A DNA stretch of 20,561 nt from DYJE01 sp964637565 (GCA_964637565.1 CAZWTY010000082.1:1-20561); one strand, 5' to 3'; positions 1-7,935 are shown, counted from the first letter of the stretch. Notes: generated by a model from the letters alone, not told the origin. Numbers and translations: made by a program.

Positions 1-982
1 CCTGGCCCGTGAGATCGAACATCAGGGCGTTGTTGATGGAGATCAGGTTGTCGTTTTTGGCGATTTCAAGGGGATTGTTGATGGTCCCGATGTCGTAGAA
101 CTCCAGATCGGGGTTGTTGTCGATGAAATCGTAGAACGGCTTGGTGCCCACGGCAAAGGCTCCGATGACCTTGCCGGGTTTGAAATTCTTTTTGCTTCCG
201 TTCAAAACTCCGGCCTTCATCAGTTCCATGGCCGAAGGTGTGACCACTTCAGCGTACATGCCCAAATCTTTCTTGTCCTTGAGCAGGTGGCCGATGGCGT
301 TTCCAAGGCCGCCGAAACCCAGTTGGATCGTGGAACCGTCGGGGATCATGTCGGCAATGTAGCCAGCGATTTTTTCTTCGGTTTCCGTGATCTGGATTTC
401 CGGAACCTCGAACACCGGGGCATTGTGCTCGATGATGCAGTCCACTTCCGAGACGTGGATCTTGAAATCCTCGCTGTTCATTTTGGGAAACTCATTGTTG
501 ACCTCGATGATCACCATGTCGGCGTTGGCCAGGGTCTGTTTGCTGATGAACGAGCCGAACAGGGACCGGGTCATGTAGCCGTTCTCGTCCGGAGGGGTGG
601 CCACCGAGGTCACCACGTTGAATTTCCGGTTGGCGCAGAAGTTGCCCACATCCCCGAGGTGCTGGGGAACGTAGGCTGAGACGCCGAACTCCATACACAT
701 CCGTTCCACCGGTCCCACGAACATGGTTTCGATGGTGAAGCTGTCCTTGTTCTCAGGGGCCATGAAACCGTAGAAACCCAGGGCGTAACCCAGGGCCAGG
801 GTCACGTTTTTCAGGTCCCCCGCCCGCTCGGACAGGGCGGTGCAGAATCCCGGGGGGATGCAGGTCCCGCCGGAAAGGGCGATGCGGTCCCCGGATTTGA
901 TCCGAGCCGCGGCTTCCTGGGCGGTCATGAGTTTGGATGCGTAATCGGCCTGCCAGTTGCTTTTGTTCGATGCTGCTGTCAT
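1..982 (-). CDS. Acetyl-CoA hydrolase / 4-hydroxybutyrate CoA-transferase family protein (3' end cut by window)
   Basis: 327 residues of the N-terminal and central part are visible; the C-terminus lies beyond base 1. Family members move CoA between short-chain acids (acetate, butyrate, 4-hydroxybutyrate) through a glutamyl-CoA thioester, or hydrolyse acetyl-CoA, in the cytoplasm. Seen: the N-terminal half starts with a SGDRIALSGGT-type turn (residues 30-40). The central oxyanion loop reads QLGFGGLGNA (220-229). The likely catalytic Glu is E245 in GMYAEVV. The visible end FDLTGQ (322-327) matches the family's 'EVDLTGQV' block. The ATG at 982 is supported by GGAG 8 nt upstream, and no other start fits better. 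An ACGT-rich dyad lies about 55-80 bp upstream. The gene stands alone on its strand here. Substrate choice cannot be told from sequence; the family call is firm. Confidence 0.9.
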   Translation of the reverse strand, partial: MTAASNKSNWQADYASKLMTAQEAAARIKSGDRIALSGGTCIPPGFCTALSERAGDLKNVTLALGYALGFYGFMAPENKDSFTIETMFVGPVERMCMEFGVSAYVPQHLGDVGNFCANRKFNVVTSVATPPDENGYMTRSLFGSFISKQTLANADMVIIEVNNEFPKMNSEDFKIHVSEVDCIIEHNAPVFEVPEIQITETEEKIAGYIADMIPDGSTIQLGFGGLGNAIGHLLKDKKDLGMYAEVVTPSAMELMKAGVLNGSKKNFKPGKVIGAFAVGTKPFYDFIDNNPDLEFYDIGTINNPLEIAKNDNLISINNALMFDLTGQ

Positions 983-1034
983 GTAAAAAACTCCGTGGGT
1001 TAAAATATGTTTCAGGATCGGGTCCATTCCTATC

Positions 1035-1063
1035 TTTAACGTTAACGTAAGCTTTTACGCTAA
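1035..1063. promoter_or_regulatory. ACGT-rich dyad, probable operator of the CoA-transferase gene
   Basis: TTTAACGTTAACGTAA (1035-1050) is a near-palindrome built on two ACGT steps 6 bp apart. It overlaps a second dyad, TTAACGTAA / TTACGCTAA (1042-1063, 4-nt centre, one mismatched pair). Similar ACGT-spaced sites are bound by MerR-type LiuR regulators of acyl-CoA metabolism and by some TetR regulators; that link is inference. I could not place a convincing -35/-10 pair next to it. Confidence 0.45.
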
Positions 1064-1182
1064 AACATCGGCAAAGGCAATGATTTTTATGATGATGTTT
1101 CATTTCAACATGAGCGGTTCCGGGAAACGGTCCAGACAAAAGCCAGGTTCCGGCTTCAGTGAAGCAGCTATTTTTGTTGACT

Positions 1183-1204
1183 TTTTTTCCTTAAATGGAA
1201 AAAA
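1183..1204. repeat. Short A/T inverted repeat upstream of the HEPN-MNT pair
   Basis: TTTTTTCC and GGAAAAAA are exact complements separated by TTAAAT, about 50 bp before the toxin start. A -35-like TTGACT (1177-1182) abuts it, but the -10 position is poor. It could be an operator for autoregulation of the toxin-antitoxin operon or simply a weak hairpin. Confidence 0.3.
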
Positions 1205-1256
1205 TTGGTGACAAACCAACATGAACGCCCAAAGGCGACAAACACAAGGCATCCAT

Positions 1257-1685
1257 ATGACAGCCAGTAACCACGACATACGATGGGAACAACGGTTTTC
1301 CAATTACAGCAAAGCCCTGGCGCAGCTCCAGAAATTTATCGATAAAGGAAATCTTTCCGAGCTTGAGAAACAGGGGTTGATCAAGGCATTTGAATACACA
1401 TTCGAACTCGCCTGGAAGACCCTGAAAGATTTTCTTGAACAAAGAGGCCAGGTGGATATCTACGGTTCGCGGGACGCCATCCGGAAAGCCTTTGAAACGG
1501 GACTGATCGATGACGGGGAAGGCTGGATGGACATGATCCAAAGCAGAAACAGGACATCCCACACCTATAATGAAGAAACAGCTGAGGAAATCTGCCGGGC
1601 CGTGACGGGTGTTTACCACAACCTTTTCATCGTTCTTTCGGCAAAGCTCAGGGAATTCCTTTCATACCGGCCGGGTGGGCTCTGA
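1257..1685 (+). CDS. HEPN-domain toxin, HI0074 / nucleotidyltransferase substrate-binding family (HepT-like)
   Basis: 142 residues, all-helical. The HEPN active-site signature is complete: R97-x4-H102-x-Y104, read as RNRTSHTY. In characterised HEPN/MNT pairs the Arg and His make a metal-independent RNase, and the Tyr two residues after His is AMPylated by the partner to neutralise it; that mechanism is transferred from the family. I prefer the ATG at 1257 (AAGG about 8 nt upstream). An in-frame ATG at 1221 would add 12 residues but has no ribosome binding site. The stop is 1 nt before the MNT start, so the two are co-translated. By eye the gene is more AT-rich than its neighbours, which fits recent acquisition. 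Role: growth-arresting toxin in stress or phage defence, or plasmid-type maintenance. Confidence 0.88.
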   Translation: MTASNHDIRWEQRFSNYSKALAQLQKFIDKGNLSELEKQGLIKAFEYTFELAWKTLKDFLEQRGQVDIYGSRDAIRKAFETGLIDDGEGWMDMIQSRNRTSHTYNEETAEEICRAVTGVYHNLFIVLSAKLREFLSYRPGGL

Positions 1686-1686
1686 T

Positions 1687-1995
1687 ATGGCCTTTGGATT
1701 GAAGATGGAAACCCAGGAAAAAATCAGACGCGTTCTGGCCGGGTTTCCTGAAATCGACGAAGTTCTGATCTACGGCTCAAGGGCCAAAGGTAACTTCAGA
1801 ACCGGTTCCGACATCGACCTCGCTCTTGTCGGGGAAAACATCGATCTTACGGTTCTCAACCGGGTGGATCGGCAATTGGATGATCTTCATCTCCCCTGGA
1901 CCTTCGACCTTTCCATTTATCACCGGATCGACAACGAGGACCTCCTGGGCCATATCCGGCGGGTGGGGAAGATTTTTTTCAAACGCCAACTGTGA
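1687..1995 (+). CDS. Minimal nucleotidyltransferase antitoxin (MntA-like)
   Basis: 102 residues, DNA polymerase beta-like nucleotidyltransferase fold. GSRAKG (30-35) and GSDIDL (40-45) supply the nucleotide-binding Gly-Ser and the two metal-binding Asp (D42, D44). D74 in FDLSIY is the third Asp, so the active site looks intact. In studied HEPN-MNT modules this enzyme transfers AMP groups to the tyrosine of the toxin next to the HEPN His. The start at 1687 gives the usual 'MxFGL...' opening of this family; ATG 1705 is an alternative. It begins 1 nt after the HEPN stop codon and has only a weak ribosome binding site, which suggests translational coupling. It converges with the flavoprotein gene, with only 15 bp between the stop codons. 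Confidence 0.88.
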   Translation: MAFGLKMETQEKIRRVLAGFPEIDEVLIYGSRAKGNFRTGSDIDLALVGENIDLTVLNRVDRQLDDLHLPWTFDLSIYHRIDNEDLLGHIRRVGKIFFKRQL

Positions 1996-2010
1996 TAGGG
2001 CCGGAAACGT

Positions 2011-3273
2011 TCACGTCCGGTCGGTTCCGGATTGATTCAGCCAGCGGAGCACACCCAGGGCCGCAGCCCGGCCCGTGGCGCAGCAGGCGGTGAGAAGGTA
2101 GCCGCCGGTGGGGGCTTCCCAGTCCAGCATTTCTCCGGCACAGAACACACCGGGAACGGCCCGGAGCATCAGGTTGCCGTCCAGGGATTCCCATGAGACC
2201 CCTCCGGCCGTGCTGATCGCCTCGGCAAGGGGCCGTGGCGACACCAGGGTGAGGGGAAGGTTTTTGATGGCTTGGGCCAGACGAGCCATATCCGAAAGGG
2301 TCTCGGGAGAAACGCACTCCCGGACCAGGCCCGCTTTCACCCCTTTGATTCCCGCTGTTTTTTCCAGGTGACTCGAAAGGCTCCGGGAGCCCCTGGGCCG
2401 GGCAAGACGTCTGGCCAGATCAGCGACGCTCCGGTCCGGAGTCAGGTCGAGATTGACGACGGCAGGGCCTTTTGCCTCGATGCTTTCACGGAGCTCAGCG
2501 GACAGGGCGTAGACCAGCCCACCTTCCACCCCGTGTTCCGTGACGATCAGTTCCCCCTTTTTCCGGAATGCGCTGCTGTCCGGCGTTGTGAACGTGAGGG
2601 CCACAGGTTTCACGGGACAGCCGCTGAAACGGTTCTTGAAATGATCGCTCCATGTTACATTGAAACCGCAGTTGGCGGGTTTGAGGGGCAAAAGGCCGAC
2701 GCCTCGGGCCTGAAGCAACGGAACCCAGCTGGCGTCCGATCCCAGGCGGGGACGGCTTCCCCCGCCCAGGGCAAGAACCGTGGCCCTGGCCCGGGCCGAC
2801 TTTTTTCCAACGGGTGTATCGAACAGCAGACCCATGTGGTCATCCCACCCGCACCATCGGTGGCGAAGGACGGTCACAAGCCCCATGTCCCGGAGACGTC
2901 CGCGCCAGGCCCTGAGGACGGGTCCGGCGTTCATGATTTTCGGAAAAACCTTGCCTGAAGATCCGGTGAAGGTTTCGAAGCCGAGGTCCTGGACAAAGGC
3001 ACGGAACGTTTCAGGTCCGAAGTCGTCGAGTATGGGTCCCAGAAAGGAGCGCCGTGATCCGTAACGCGAAAGGAAAAGATCCAAGGCTTCGTCATGGGTG
3101 AAGTTGAGCCCCCCTTTCCCGGCCACGAGAAATTTCCGCCCAGCAGACGGCATGGCCTCGTACAGCGTCACGTTCATCCCTTTTTCAAGAAGAACCCACG
3201 CGGCCATCAGGCCAGCCGGCCCGCCCCCCACCACGGCCACTGGGGGGCAGCTATGGTCATCCTTTCGGTTCAT
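2011..3273 (-). CDS. HI0933-like FAD-dependent oxidoreductase (PP_4765-type flavoprotein)
   Basis: 420 residues. A Rossmann FAD-binding motif GGGPAG (16-21) is followed by the ribose-binding Glu E39 (LYEA) and the family block GRKFLVAGKGGLNFTH (45-60). Near the C-terminus, FCAGEMLDWEAPTGGY closes the FAD site, followed by helix-forming ACCATGRAAALG. This is the HI0933 / TIGR03862-like branch. Its substrates are poorly known; some relatives reduce steroid or bile-acid double bonds, others are uncharacterised. I chose the ATG at 3273 because GGAGG lies 5 nt upstream; an upstream ATG at 3351 would add 26 residues unlike the family and cross the promoter. Cytosolic and monocistronic, with its own sigma-70 promoter at 3305-3333. 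Confidence 0.85.
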   Translation of the reverse strand: MNRKDDHSCPPVAVVGGGPAGLMAAWVLLEKGMNVTLYEAMPSAGRKFLVAGKGGLNFTHDEALDLFLSRYGSRRSFLGPILDDFGPETFRAFVQDLGFETFTGSSGKVFPKIMNAGPVLRAWRGRLRDMGLVTVLRHRWCGWDDHMGLLFDTPVGKKSARARATVLALGGGSRPRLGSDASWVPLLQARGVGLLPLKPANCGFNVTWSDHFKNRFSGCPVKPVALTFTTPDSSAFRKKGELIVTEHGVEGGLVYALSAELRESIEAKGPAVVNLDLTPDRSVADLARRLARPRGSRSLSSHLEKTAGIKGVKAGLVRECVSPETLSDMARLAQAIKNLPLTLVSPRPLAEAISTAGGVSWESLDGNLMLRAVPGVFCAGEMLDWEAPTGGYLLTACCATGRAAALGVLRWLNQSGTDRT

Positions 3274-3304
3274 ACTCCTCCAAAAAATATGCAAGACGCC
3301 ATGT

Positions 3305-3333
3305 ACTATAGTCCAGGCCCAATCCGGGGACAA
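3305..3333 (-). promoter_or_regulatory. Sigma-70 promoter for the flavoprotein gene
   Basis: Read on the minus strand: -35 TTGTCC (3333-3328), 17-bp spacer, -10 TATAGT (3310-3305). The implied start site is about 25 nt before the start codon at 3273. Confidence 0.6.
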
Positions 3334-3357
3334 GGGCAAAGCCCGTGACATTCGAAC

Positions 3358-3386
3358 GGGACAAGAAAAAGAAAATAAAGTATAAA
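3358..3386 (+). promoter_or_regulatory. Candidate sigma-70 promoter for the RNA helicase gene
   Basis: GGGACA (3358-3363), a 17-bp A-rich spacer and TATAAA (3381-3386) give a leader of about 80 nt. It lies back to back with the flavoprotein promoter. The -35 box matches 4 of 6 consensus positions. Confidence 0.45.
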
Positions 3387-3470
3387 GGCGGGATAAAAGA
3401 GAATTCAGTCAACCAGCCACATGAAAATAAGGTGGCAAGAACAACACAAAGACCCATGTAAGGAAACGCC

Positions 3471-4880
3471 ATGTCATTCGAACGTCTCGGTTTAAGGGCC
3501 GAGCTGCTTGCAGCTGTTGGAAACAAAGGATACGAAGAACCCACACCGGTTCAGAAAAGGGCCGTGCCCGTGGTTCTCGCCGGACGTGATGTGCTGGCCA
3601 GGGCCCAGACAGGAACGGGCAAAACAGACGCCTTTGCTCTGCCCCTGGTGGAAATGCTCGCCCAGGGACCGCCGGTCAAGGGACGGCGTCCGCCCCGGGT
3701 TCTTGTTCTCGTTCCCACGCGGGAGCTGGCCCTCCAGGTGGGGGAATGCTTCAAGGATTACGCCCGGAGGGTTTCTCTGCGCTGCACCGTGGTTTACGGC
3801 GGCGTTCGTATCGAACCCCAGATCGACCGCTTAAGGCGGGGCGTGGATATCCTGGTGGCCACACCTGGACGGCTTCTGGAGCTTTCCATGCAGAGAACCG
3901 TGGACCTTTCCGGGATCGCGTACCTGGTGTTCGACGAGGCGGACCGGATGCTTGACCTGGGGTTCAGCCGGGAAATCAACGCCATTCTCTCGCGTATCCC
4001 TGAAAAACGTCAGACCATGCTTTTTTCAGCCACTTATTCCGCCGAGGTCCGGAGTCTTGCCGCGGAGGTTCTTGACCGGCCTGAAACCATCGAGGTGTCT
4101 CCGGAAAAAACCGTGGCGGAACCGGTGATTCAGAACGTCTTTCATGTGGATCAGGTCAACAAGAAAGATCTGCTGGTTCATCTGATCCGCCAGCAAAACT
4201 GGCCCCGGGTCCTTGTTTTCACCCGGACCATTCACGGAGCGAACAGGCTCGCGGAAAAACTGGAAAAAGAGAAAATCCAGACAGCTCCCCTTCACAGCAG
4301 CAAGAGCCAGAATGTCCGTATCCGGACCCTCGAGCAGTTCAGGACAGGGGAAATCCGCGTGCTCGTGGCCACGGATGTCGCGGCCCGGGGGCTCGACATC
4401 ACGGATCTTCCCTGTGTCATCAACTTCGATATGCCGAAAAATCCGGATGACTACGTCCATCGTATCGGCCGAACCGGCCGTGCGGGTGTGGGCGGCCTGG
4501 CCCTTTCCTTTGTGGCTCCGGAGGAACGGCCGTTTCTTTCTGCCGTGGAAAAACAGCTGAAACAGAAAATCCCTGTGGAGCGGGTCAAGGGTTACACCGC
4601 AGGCCTGGATGTGCCGGATTTCGTGCTCTACCGTCCGGGCAGCAGTTCCAGCGGGAAAAAAGCGGGGAAAGACCTCAAGGATCTGGTTGAAAAACGCGAG
4701 CAAAGGAAAAAAGGCAAGGCCCCGACTGGAACGGCCGGGGACCAACGGGGAAAAATGGCGGGAAAACCAAAGCCTGCATCCGCGTCAAGGCCCTCAAAGC
4801 CTGTTTCAGGTGAAAAAAAAGGAAAACATCAAGGACGGCCCTCAGGTCCTTCTGCGGGCAGGGGAAGAATCAAAAAATAA
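3471..4880 (+). CDS. DEAD-box ATP-dependent RNA helicase, RhlE-like
   Basis: 469 residues with the full DEAD-box set: Q motif (F3...Q28), motif I AQTGTGKT (45-52), Ia PTRELA (82-87), Ib TPGR (131-134), II DEAD (155-158), III SAT (186-188), V ATDVAARGLDI (300-310) and VI HRIGRTGR (330-337). The last ~80 residues (390-469) are a disordered, Lys/Ser/Gly-rich basic tail, typical of RhlE proteins and used for RNA binding. It unwinds short RNA duplexes in ribosome assembly, cold adaptation or mRNA turnover. The ATG at 3471 has AAGGA 6 nt upstream. The gene is transcribed alone and ends in a strong stem-loop. The DEAD-box identity is certain; assignment to RhlE rather than another paralogue rests on the overall layout. 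Confidence 0.95.
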   Translation: MSFERLGLRAELLAAVGNKGYEEPTPVQKRAVPVVLAGRDVLARAQTGTGKTDAFALPLVEMLAQGPPVKGRRPPRVLVLVPTRELALQVGECFKDYARRVSLRCTVVYGGVRIEPQIDRLRRGVDILVATPGRLLELSMQRTVDLSGIAYLVFDEADRMLDLGFSREINAILSRIPEKRQTMLFSATYSAEVRSLAAEVLDRPETIEVSPEKTVAEPVIQNVFHVDQVNKKDLLVHLIRQQNWPRVLVFTRTIHGANRLAEKLEKEKIQTAPLHSSKSQNVRIRTLEQFRTGEIRVLVATDVAARGLDITDLPCVINFDMPKNPDDYVHRIGRTGRAGVGGLALSFVAPEERPFLSAVEKQLKQKIPVERVKGYTAGLDVPDFVLYRPGSSSSGKKAGKDLKDLVEKREQRKKGKAPTGTAGDQRGKMAGKPKPASASRPSKPVSGEKKGKHQGRPSGPSAGRGRIKK

Positions 4881-4926
4881 AAATCCCGGACACGGCAGAG
4901 GGGGGGGACGCCGTATCCGGGATTTT
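4880..4926 (+). terminator. Stem-loop terminator after the helicase gene
   Basis: The arms 4880-4896 and 4910-4926 (core ATCCCGGA / TCCGGGAT plus ACGGC / GCCGT) pair over about 16 bp with one mismatch, around a 13-nt loop holding a run of eight G. The right arm ends in TTTT; the A-run on the left means it could also act on the other strand. The stem starts on the last base of the stop codon. Confidence 0.8.
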
Positions 4927-5267
4927 ATCTCATTGCCCGGACAAGCAGGGGATTTTAAATCCTGCACCTAACAGCCCGGACAAGGTTGGGGGGCTTGTTG
5001 AAGTCTGGTACTGGGAAAAGCAATTAAGATGCCATGTCTGACAGACCCAGGGATGTTTCAATCTTTTCCCCGGTATTCCAAGGTTTCACTCCAGCTTTGC
5101 CTGGGACCATCATCCGTGATGAATACACACGGTCATTGTTTCTGTGGAGTATGGGTAATAAAGGTTGTGGTAAAGGTTACACTATTGTGAAAAAAAATCC
5201 ACAGACCACCCCCACGGCCACCCTTTTCCCGGATGAGGCCGGCAGGGAATTGGGGACACGAAAAAAA
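4927..5267. other. Gene-free stretch with small direct and inverted repeats
   Basis: I see no supported gene here. The 11-mer GCCCGGACAAG occurs at 4935-4945 and again at 4974-4984. Between them GCAGG / CCTGC (4945-4965) can form a small hairpin, and ACAAG...CTTGT follows the second copy. The piece next to the receiver gene carries A-runs (5191-5198 and 5260-5266) that read as U-runs on the minus strand, so transcription from the histidine kinase operon probably ends here. An open frame from 5034 to 5354 runs into the receiver gene on the other strand and has no ribosome binding site. Confidence 0.5.
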
Positions 5268-5630
5268 TCAGACCAGCCGCCTGACAGCGGCAAGCAGGGT
5301 GTCCTTACGGACGGGTTTGGCAAAGGTCTCCTCGGCGCCCAGAAGTTTGGCTGACTTGAGATAACCTTCCGGGTTGTTCCGTCCACCGCCGCTCATGGCG
5401 ATGATCCTGATGTCCGGGTTTTCCCTTCTCATGGCGATGATGGTTTCAATGCCTTCCTTTCCGGGCATGATGATATCCGTGATGACCAGGTCGGCTGGTT
5501 TTTCATGGTGTTTCTGTATCCCCTCGTTTCCGTCGCAGGCTTCCGCCACCGTGTATCCCTCGGACTCGAGCATCATTTTCAGCATCATCCGGATCTGGGC
5601 TTCGTCGTCAATAATCAGAATATGGGCCAT
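5268..5630 (-). CDS. Stand-alone receiver-domain response regulator (CheY-like)
   Basis: 120 residues, a single REC domain without output domain. The acidic pocket is D8-D9, the phosphoacceptor D52 (VITDIIMP), the switch Ser S80 and the conserved Lys K105 (FAKPV). The ATG at 5630 has GAGGA 5-6 nt upstream. The gene begins 23 bp inside the end of the hybrid kinase gene, in a different frame, so the two are translationally coupled. The natural reading is that it takes phosphate from the kinase, either directly from His404 or as the end of a relay through the kinase's own receiver. No HPt protein is encoded nearby. The output acts by protein contact and the target is unknown. Confidence 0.9.
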   Translation of the reverse strand: MAHILIIDDEAQIRMMLKMMLESEGYTVAEACDGNEGIQKHHEKPADLVITDIIMPGKEGIETIIAMRRENPDIRIIAMSGGGRNNPEGYLKSAKLLGAEETFAKPVRKDTLLAAVRRLV

Positions 5631-7935
5631 GGTTCCTCATGTGTTTCTTTTCGTCCAAAACTGAACGGATGGTTGTCAGAAGGTCGCTTTTCACCACAGG
5701 TTTCATAAGAAACCGATCCACACCCGGAATTTCCTTGGATACCTGGGAGGCCGGGGTGCTGAAACCGGTACAGAGTATCACCGGGATGTCTCCGTCAATT
5801 TTCTTCAATTCGGCGGCAAGCGTTTCGCCCGTCATGTCGGGCATGGTCTTGTCGGTGATCACCAGGTCGAAGTCGTCATGGGATTTTCGGAAAAGTTCCA
5901 GGGCTTCCGTGCTTCTGGACCGGGTGGTGACCCGGTATCCCAAGGGCTCAAGCATTTTCCGTTCCATGTTGAGAATGGTTTCCTCGTCATCCACCAGCAG
6001 GATGTGCTCGCGGCCCCCTTCGACCTTCAGCGGGGCGGTATCTATCCCATTCCCGTTGTTCGAACGATCCATGACGGGGAGGTACACGTCGAACACAGAC
6101 CCTTTTCCCGGTTCACTGGTGACCCGGATATCTCCTCCGTAGCTTTTCACGATGCCGTGGACCACGGAAAGCCCCAGGCCCGTTCCTTTTCCGGCATGTT
6201 TCGTGGTGAAGTAAGGCTCGAAAATCCTGTCAAGAATCTGACGTTCGATGCCGTGTCCTGTGTCGGCCACGGAATAAAGAATGTAGCGTCCGGGCCGGAT
6301 GTCGGGGGCCGCCTCATCCGACTCCACGGAAATTTCCCACAGGGAGACGGTCAGGGTTCCTCCTCTGTCCTCCATGGCATGAAAGGCGTTGGTCATCAGG
6401 TTCATGGCGATCTGGTGGATGTGGGTGGGATTGGCCATGACCATGCCGCAGCGTTTGTCGATATCCGACTCGATGAAAATGGTGGAGGGCAGGGAGGCCC
6501 GCATCAGTCTCAGGGCGTCTTGAATGATGGTCTGGACTTTCACGGGCAGGCGTTCGATTTCCGACTGCCGGCTGAAGACCAGGATTTGCTGGACAAGGTC
6601 TGCGGCCCGGAGGGACGCCGTGAGGATCTGTTCCAGGCTTTGATGGGCTTCGCTGTTTTCCTGGCAGGCTTCGAGCAGCATTTCCGTGAAGCCCATGATG
6701 GGAAAAAGGATGTTGTTGAAGTCATGGGCGATGCCGCCGGCCAGGGTGCCCAGGACTTCCATTTTCTGAGATTGCTGGAGCTGGGTTTCCAGGGTTTTAC
6801 GCTGGAATTCGGAGTGTTTCCTGTCGGTGATATCGGCGATAAACACGACGAACTGCCCACCGGCGGAAGGAAGGTAGGACACGCTGACCTCTACGTCGAT
6901 GAGCCGGCCGTCTTTTCGCCTCTGACGCGTCTCGAACCGGGAGTGCCCTTTTTCAAGCACAATTTTCGCCTGGTGCTCCAGCTCTTTCCGGTTGTCGAAA
7001 GCCTCCACATCGCCAATCCTCATGGTTTTCAGTTCGTCCGCCGTGTACCCGCTGATCCGGCAGTAGGTGTCGTTGACTTCCAGAAAACGACCGGCCCTGT
7101 CTGTCAGGCAGAAACCGGCCATGGCTGTTTGCAGAATGTACTGGTAACGTTCCTTTTCCTGTAGAAGGATTTTTTCGGCTTCCTTTCTCTCTGTGATGTC
7201 GATGTAGCTGGCCCTGATCAGGCGTCTTTTTTCCCAAGGAAGACGGACGAGACGGACATCGCAGAAAATACGCCGACCGTCCATGGTCAGGAGGGATCTC
7301 TCGAAGTGCAACGATTGTTCATTCAGGGCAAGCTGGAAATGTTCCCTGGAACTTGTGGCCACGTCTCTTCCGTCAGGTTGCTCCAGGGTGTAGAACGGCA
7401 GAAGCCCCGTAGAAAGAAGGGTGGCCCGGTCGCAACCGAAAAGTTTTTCCGCTTCCGCGTTGGCGTCTACCAGACTCTGTTTGTCGAAATCATAGACCAC
7501 GATGGCGTCGGGAGCCTGTTCGAACAGGACCCTGAACCGTGATTCGCTGGCTGTTGCCGATTTTTCGGCCCTGGCCCGCATCCGGTTTTCAAGCAGAAGG
7601 GTGATGATTAAGGCGATCAGGACCAGGAAGGCAAAAGCCGAGGCGGCGATGGTTCTCTTGTAAAGACTCCAGGGTGTTATTGGCCGCTGCTCAGGGTCTG
7701 CGGCAGCATCCATGTATCCATGCTGGAAGATCCCGGAGGGAAGATGGGTTGTTTTCCTGGCTTTTTCCAGACCGTTGGTCAACTGTTGCATGTTGTACGA
7801 GTACAGCACGGGCACCCGGTTGTAAACCTCTGCTCCAGACCCCGGGTGTTCCCCGTTTCCGGCCTGTGACGATCCGGGCCTCAGGAGGAGGCAGCAGGCG
7901 ACCAGGCAGATCAGAAGGGCAAGGCAACGGTGCAT
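5608..7935 (-). CDS. Membrane-bound hybrid sensor histidine kinase (PAS-PAS-HisKA-HATPase-REC)
   Basis: 775 residues. A signal peptide or first membrane helix (1-25) is followed by a very short periplasmic part (26-93) and a membrane helix (about 95-115). Two PAS domains follow (about 130-250 and 260-372), each ending in the 'DIT-R/D-RK' motif. HisKA has the phospho-His H404 in the HDFNN context. The HATPase has N-box N512/N516, DTGHGI (558-563) and GKGTGLGL (582-589). The C-terminal receiver has D649-D650, phosphoacceptor D695 and K745. The start ATG at 7935 has only a weak GAAG. The periplasmic part opens with RVPVLYSY, which resembles the first strand of the ABC-type substrate-binding sensor found in related kinases, but that domain is normally several hundred residues long; see the finding. 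It is co-transcribed with the downstream receiver protein. The signal sensed is unknown. Confidence 0.93.
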   Translation of the reverse strand: MHRCLALLICLVACCLLLRPGSSQAGNGEHPGSGAEVYNRVPVLYSYNMQQLTNGLEKARKTTHLPSGIFQHGYMDAAADPEQRPITPWSLYKRTIAASAFAFLVLIALIITLLLENRMRARAEKSATASESRFRVLFEQAPDAIVVYDFDKQSLVDANAEAEKLFGCDRATLLSTGLLPFYTLEQPDGRDVATSSREHFQLALNEQSLHFERSLLTMDGRRIFCDVRLVRLPWEKRRLIRASYIDITERKEAEKILLQEKERYQYILQTAMAGFCLTDRAGRFLEVNDTYCRISGYTADELKTMRIGDVEAFDNRKELEHQAKIVLEKGHSRFETRQRRKDGRLIDVEVSVSYLPSAGGQFVVFIADITDRKHSEFQRKTLETQLQQSQKMEVLGTLAGGIAHDFNNILFPIMGFTEMLLEACQENSEAHQSLEQILTASLRAADLVQQILVFSRQSEIERLPVKVQTIIQDALRLMRASLPSTIFIESDIDKRCGMVMANPTHIHQIAMNLMTNAFHAMEDRGGTLTVSLWEISVESDEAAPDIRPGRYILYSVADTGHGIERQILDRIFEPYFTTKHAGKGTGLGLSVVHGIVKSYGGDIRVTSEPGKGSVFDVYLPVMDRSNNGNGIDTAPLKVEGGREHILLVDDEETILNMERKMLEPLGYRVTTRSRSTEALELFRKSHDDFDLVITDKTMPDMTGETLAAELKKIDGDIPVILCTGFSTPASQVSKEIPGVDRFLMKPVVKSDLLTTIRSVLDEKKHMRNHGPYSDY

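Noticed and set aside
3421..3495. 24-codon upstream frame in the helicase leader
   Set aside because: It has no ribosome binding site and simply overlaps the helicase start in another frame.
5878..7164. 428-codon open frame opposite the histidine kinase
   Set aside because: Mirror frame of a well-supported kinase, low-complexity composition and no start signal.
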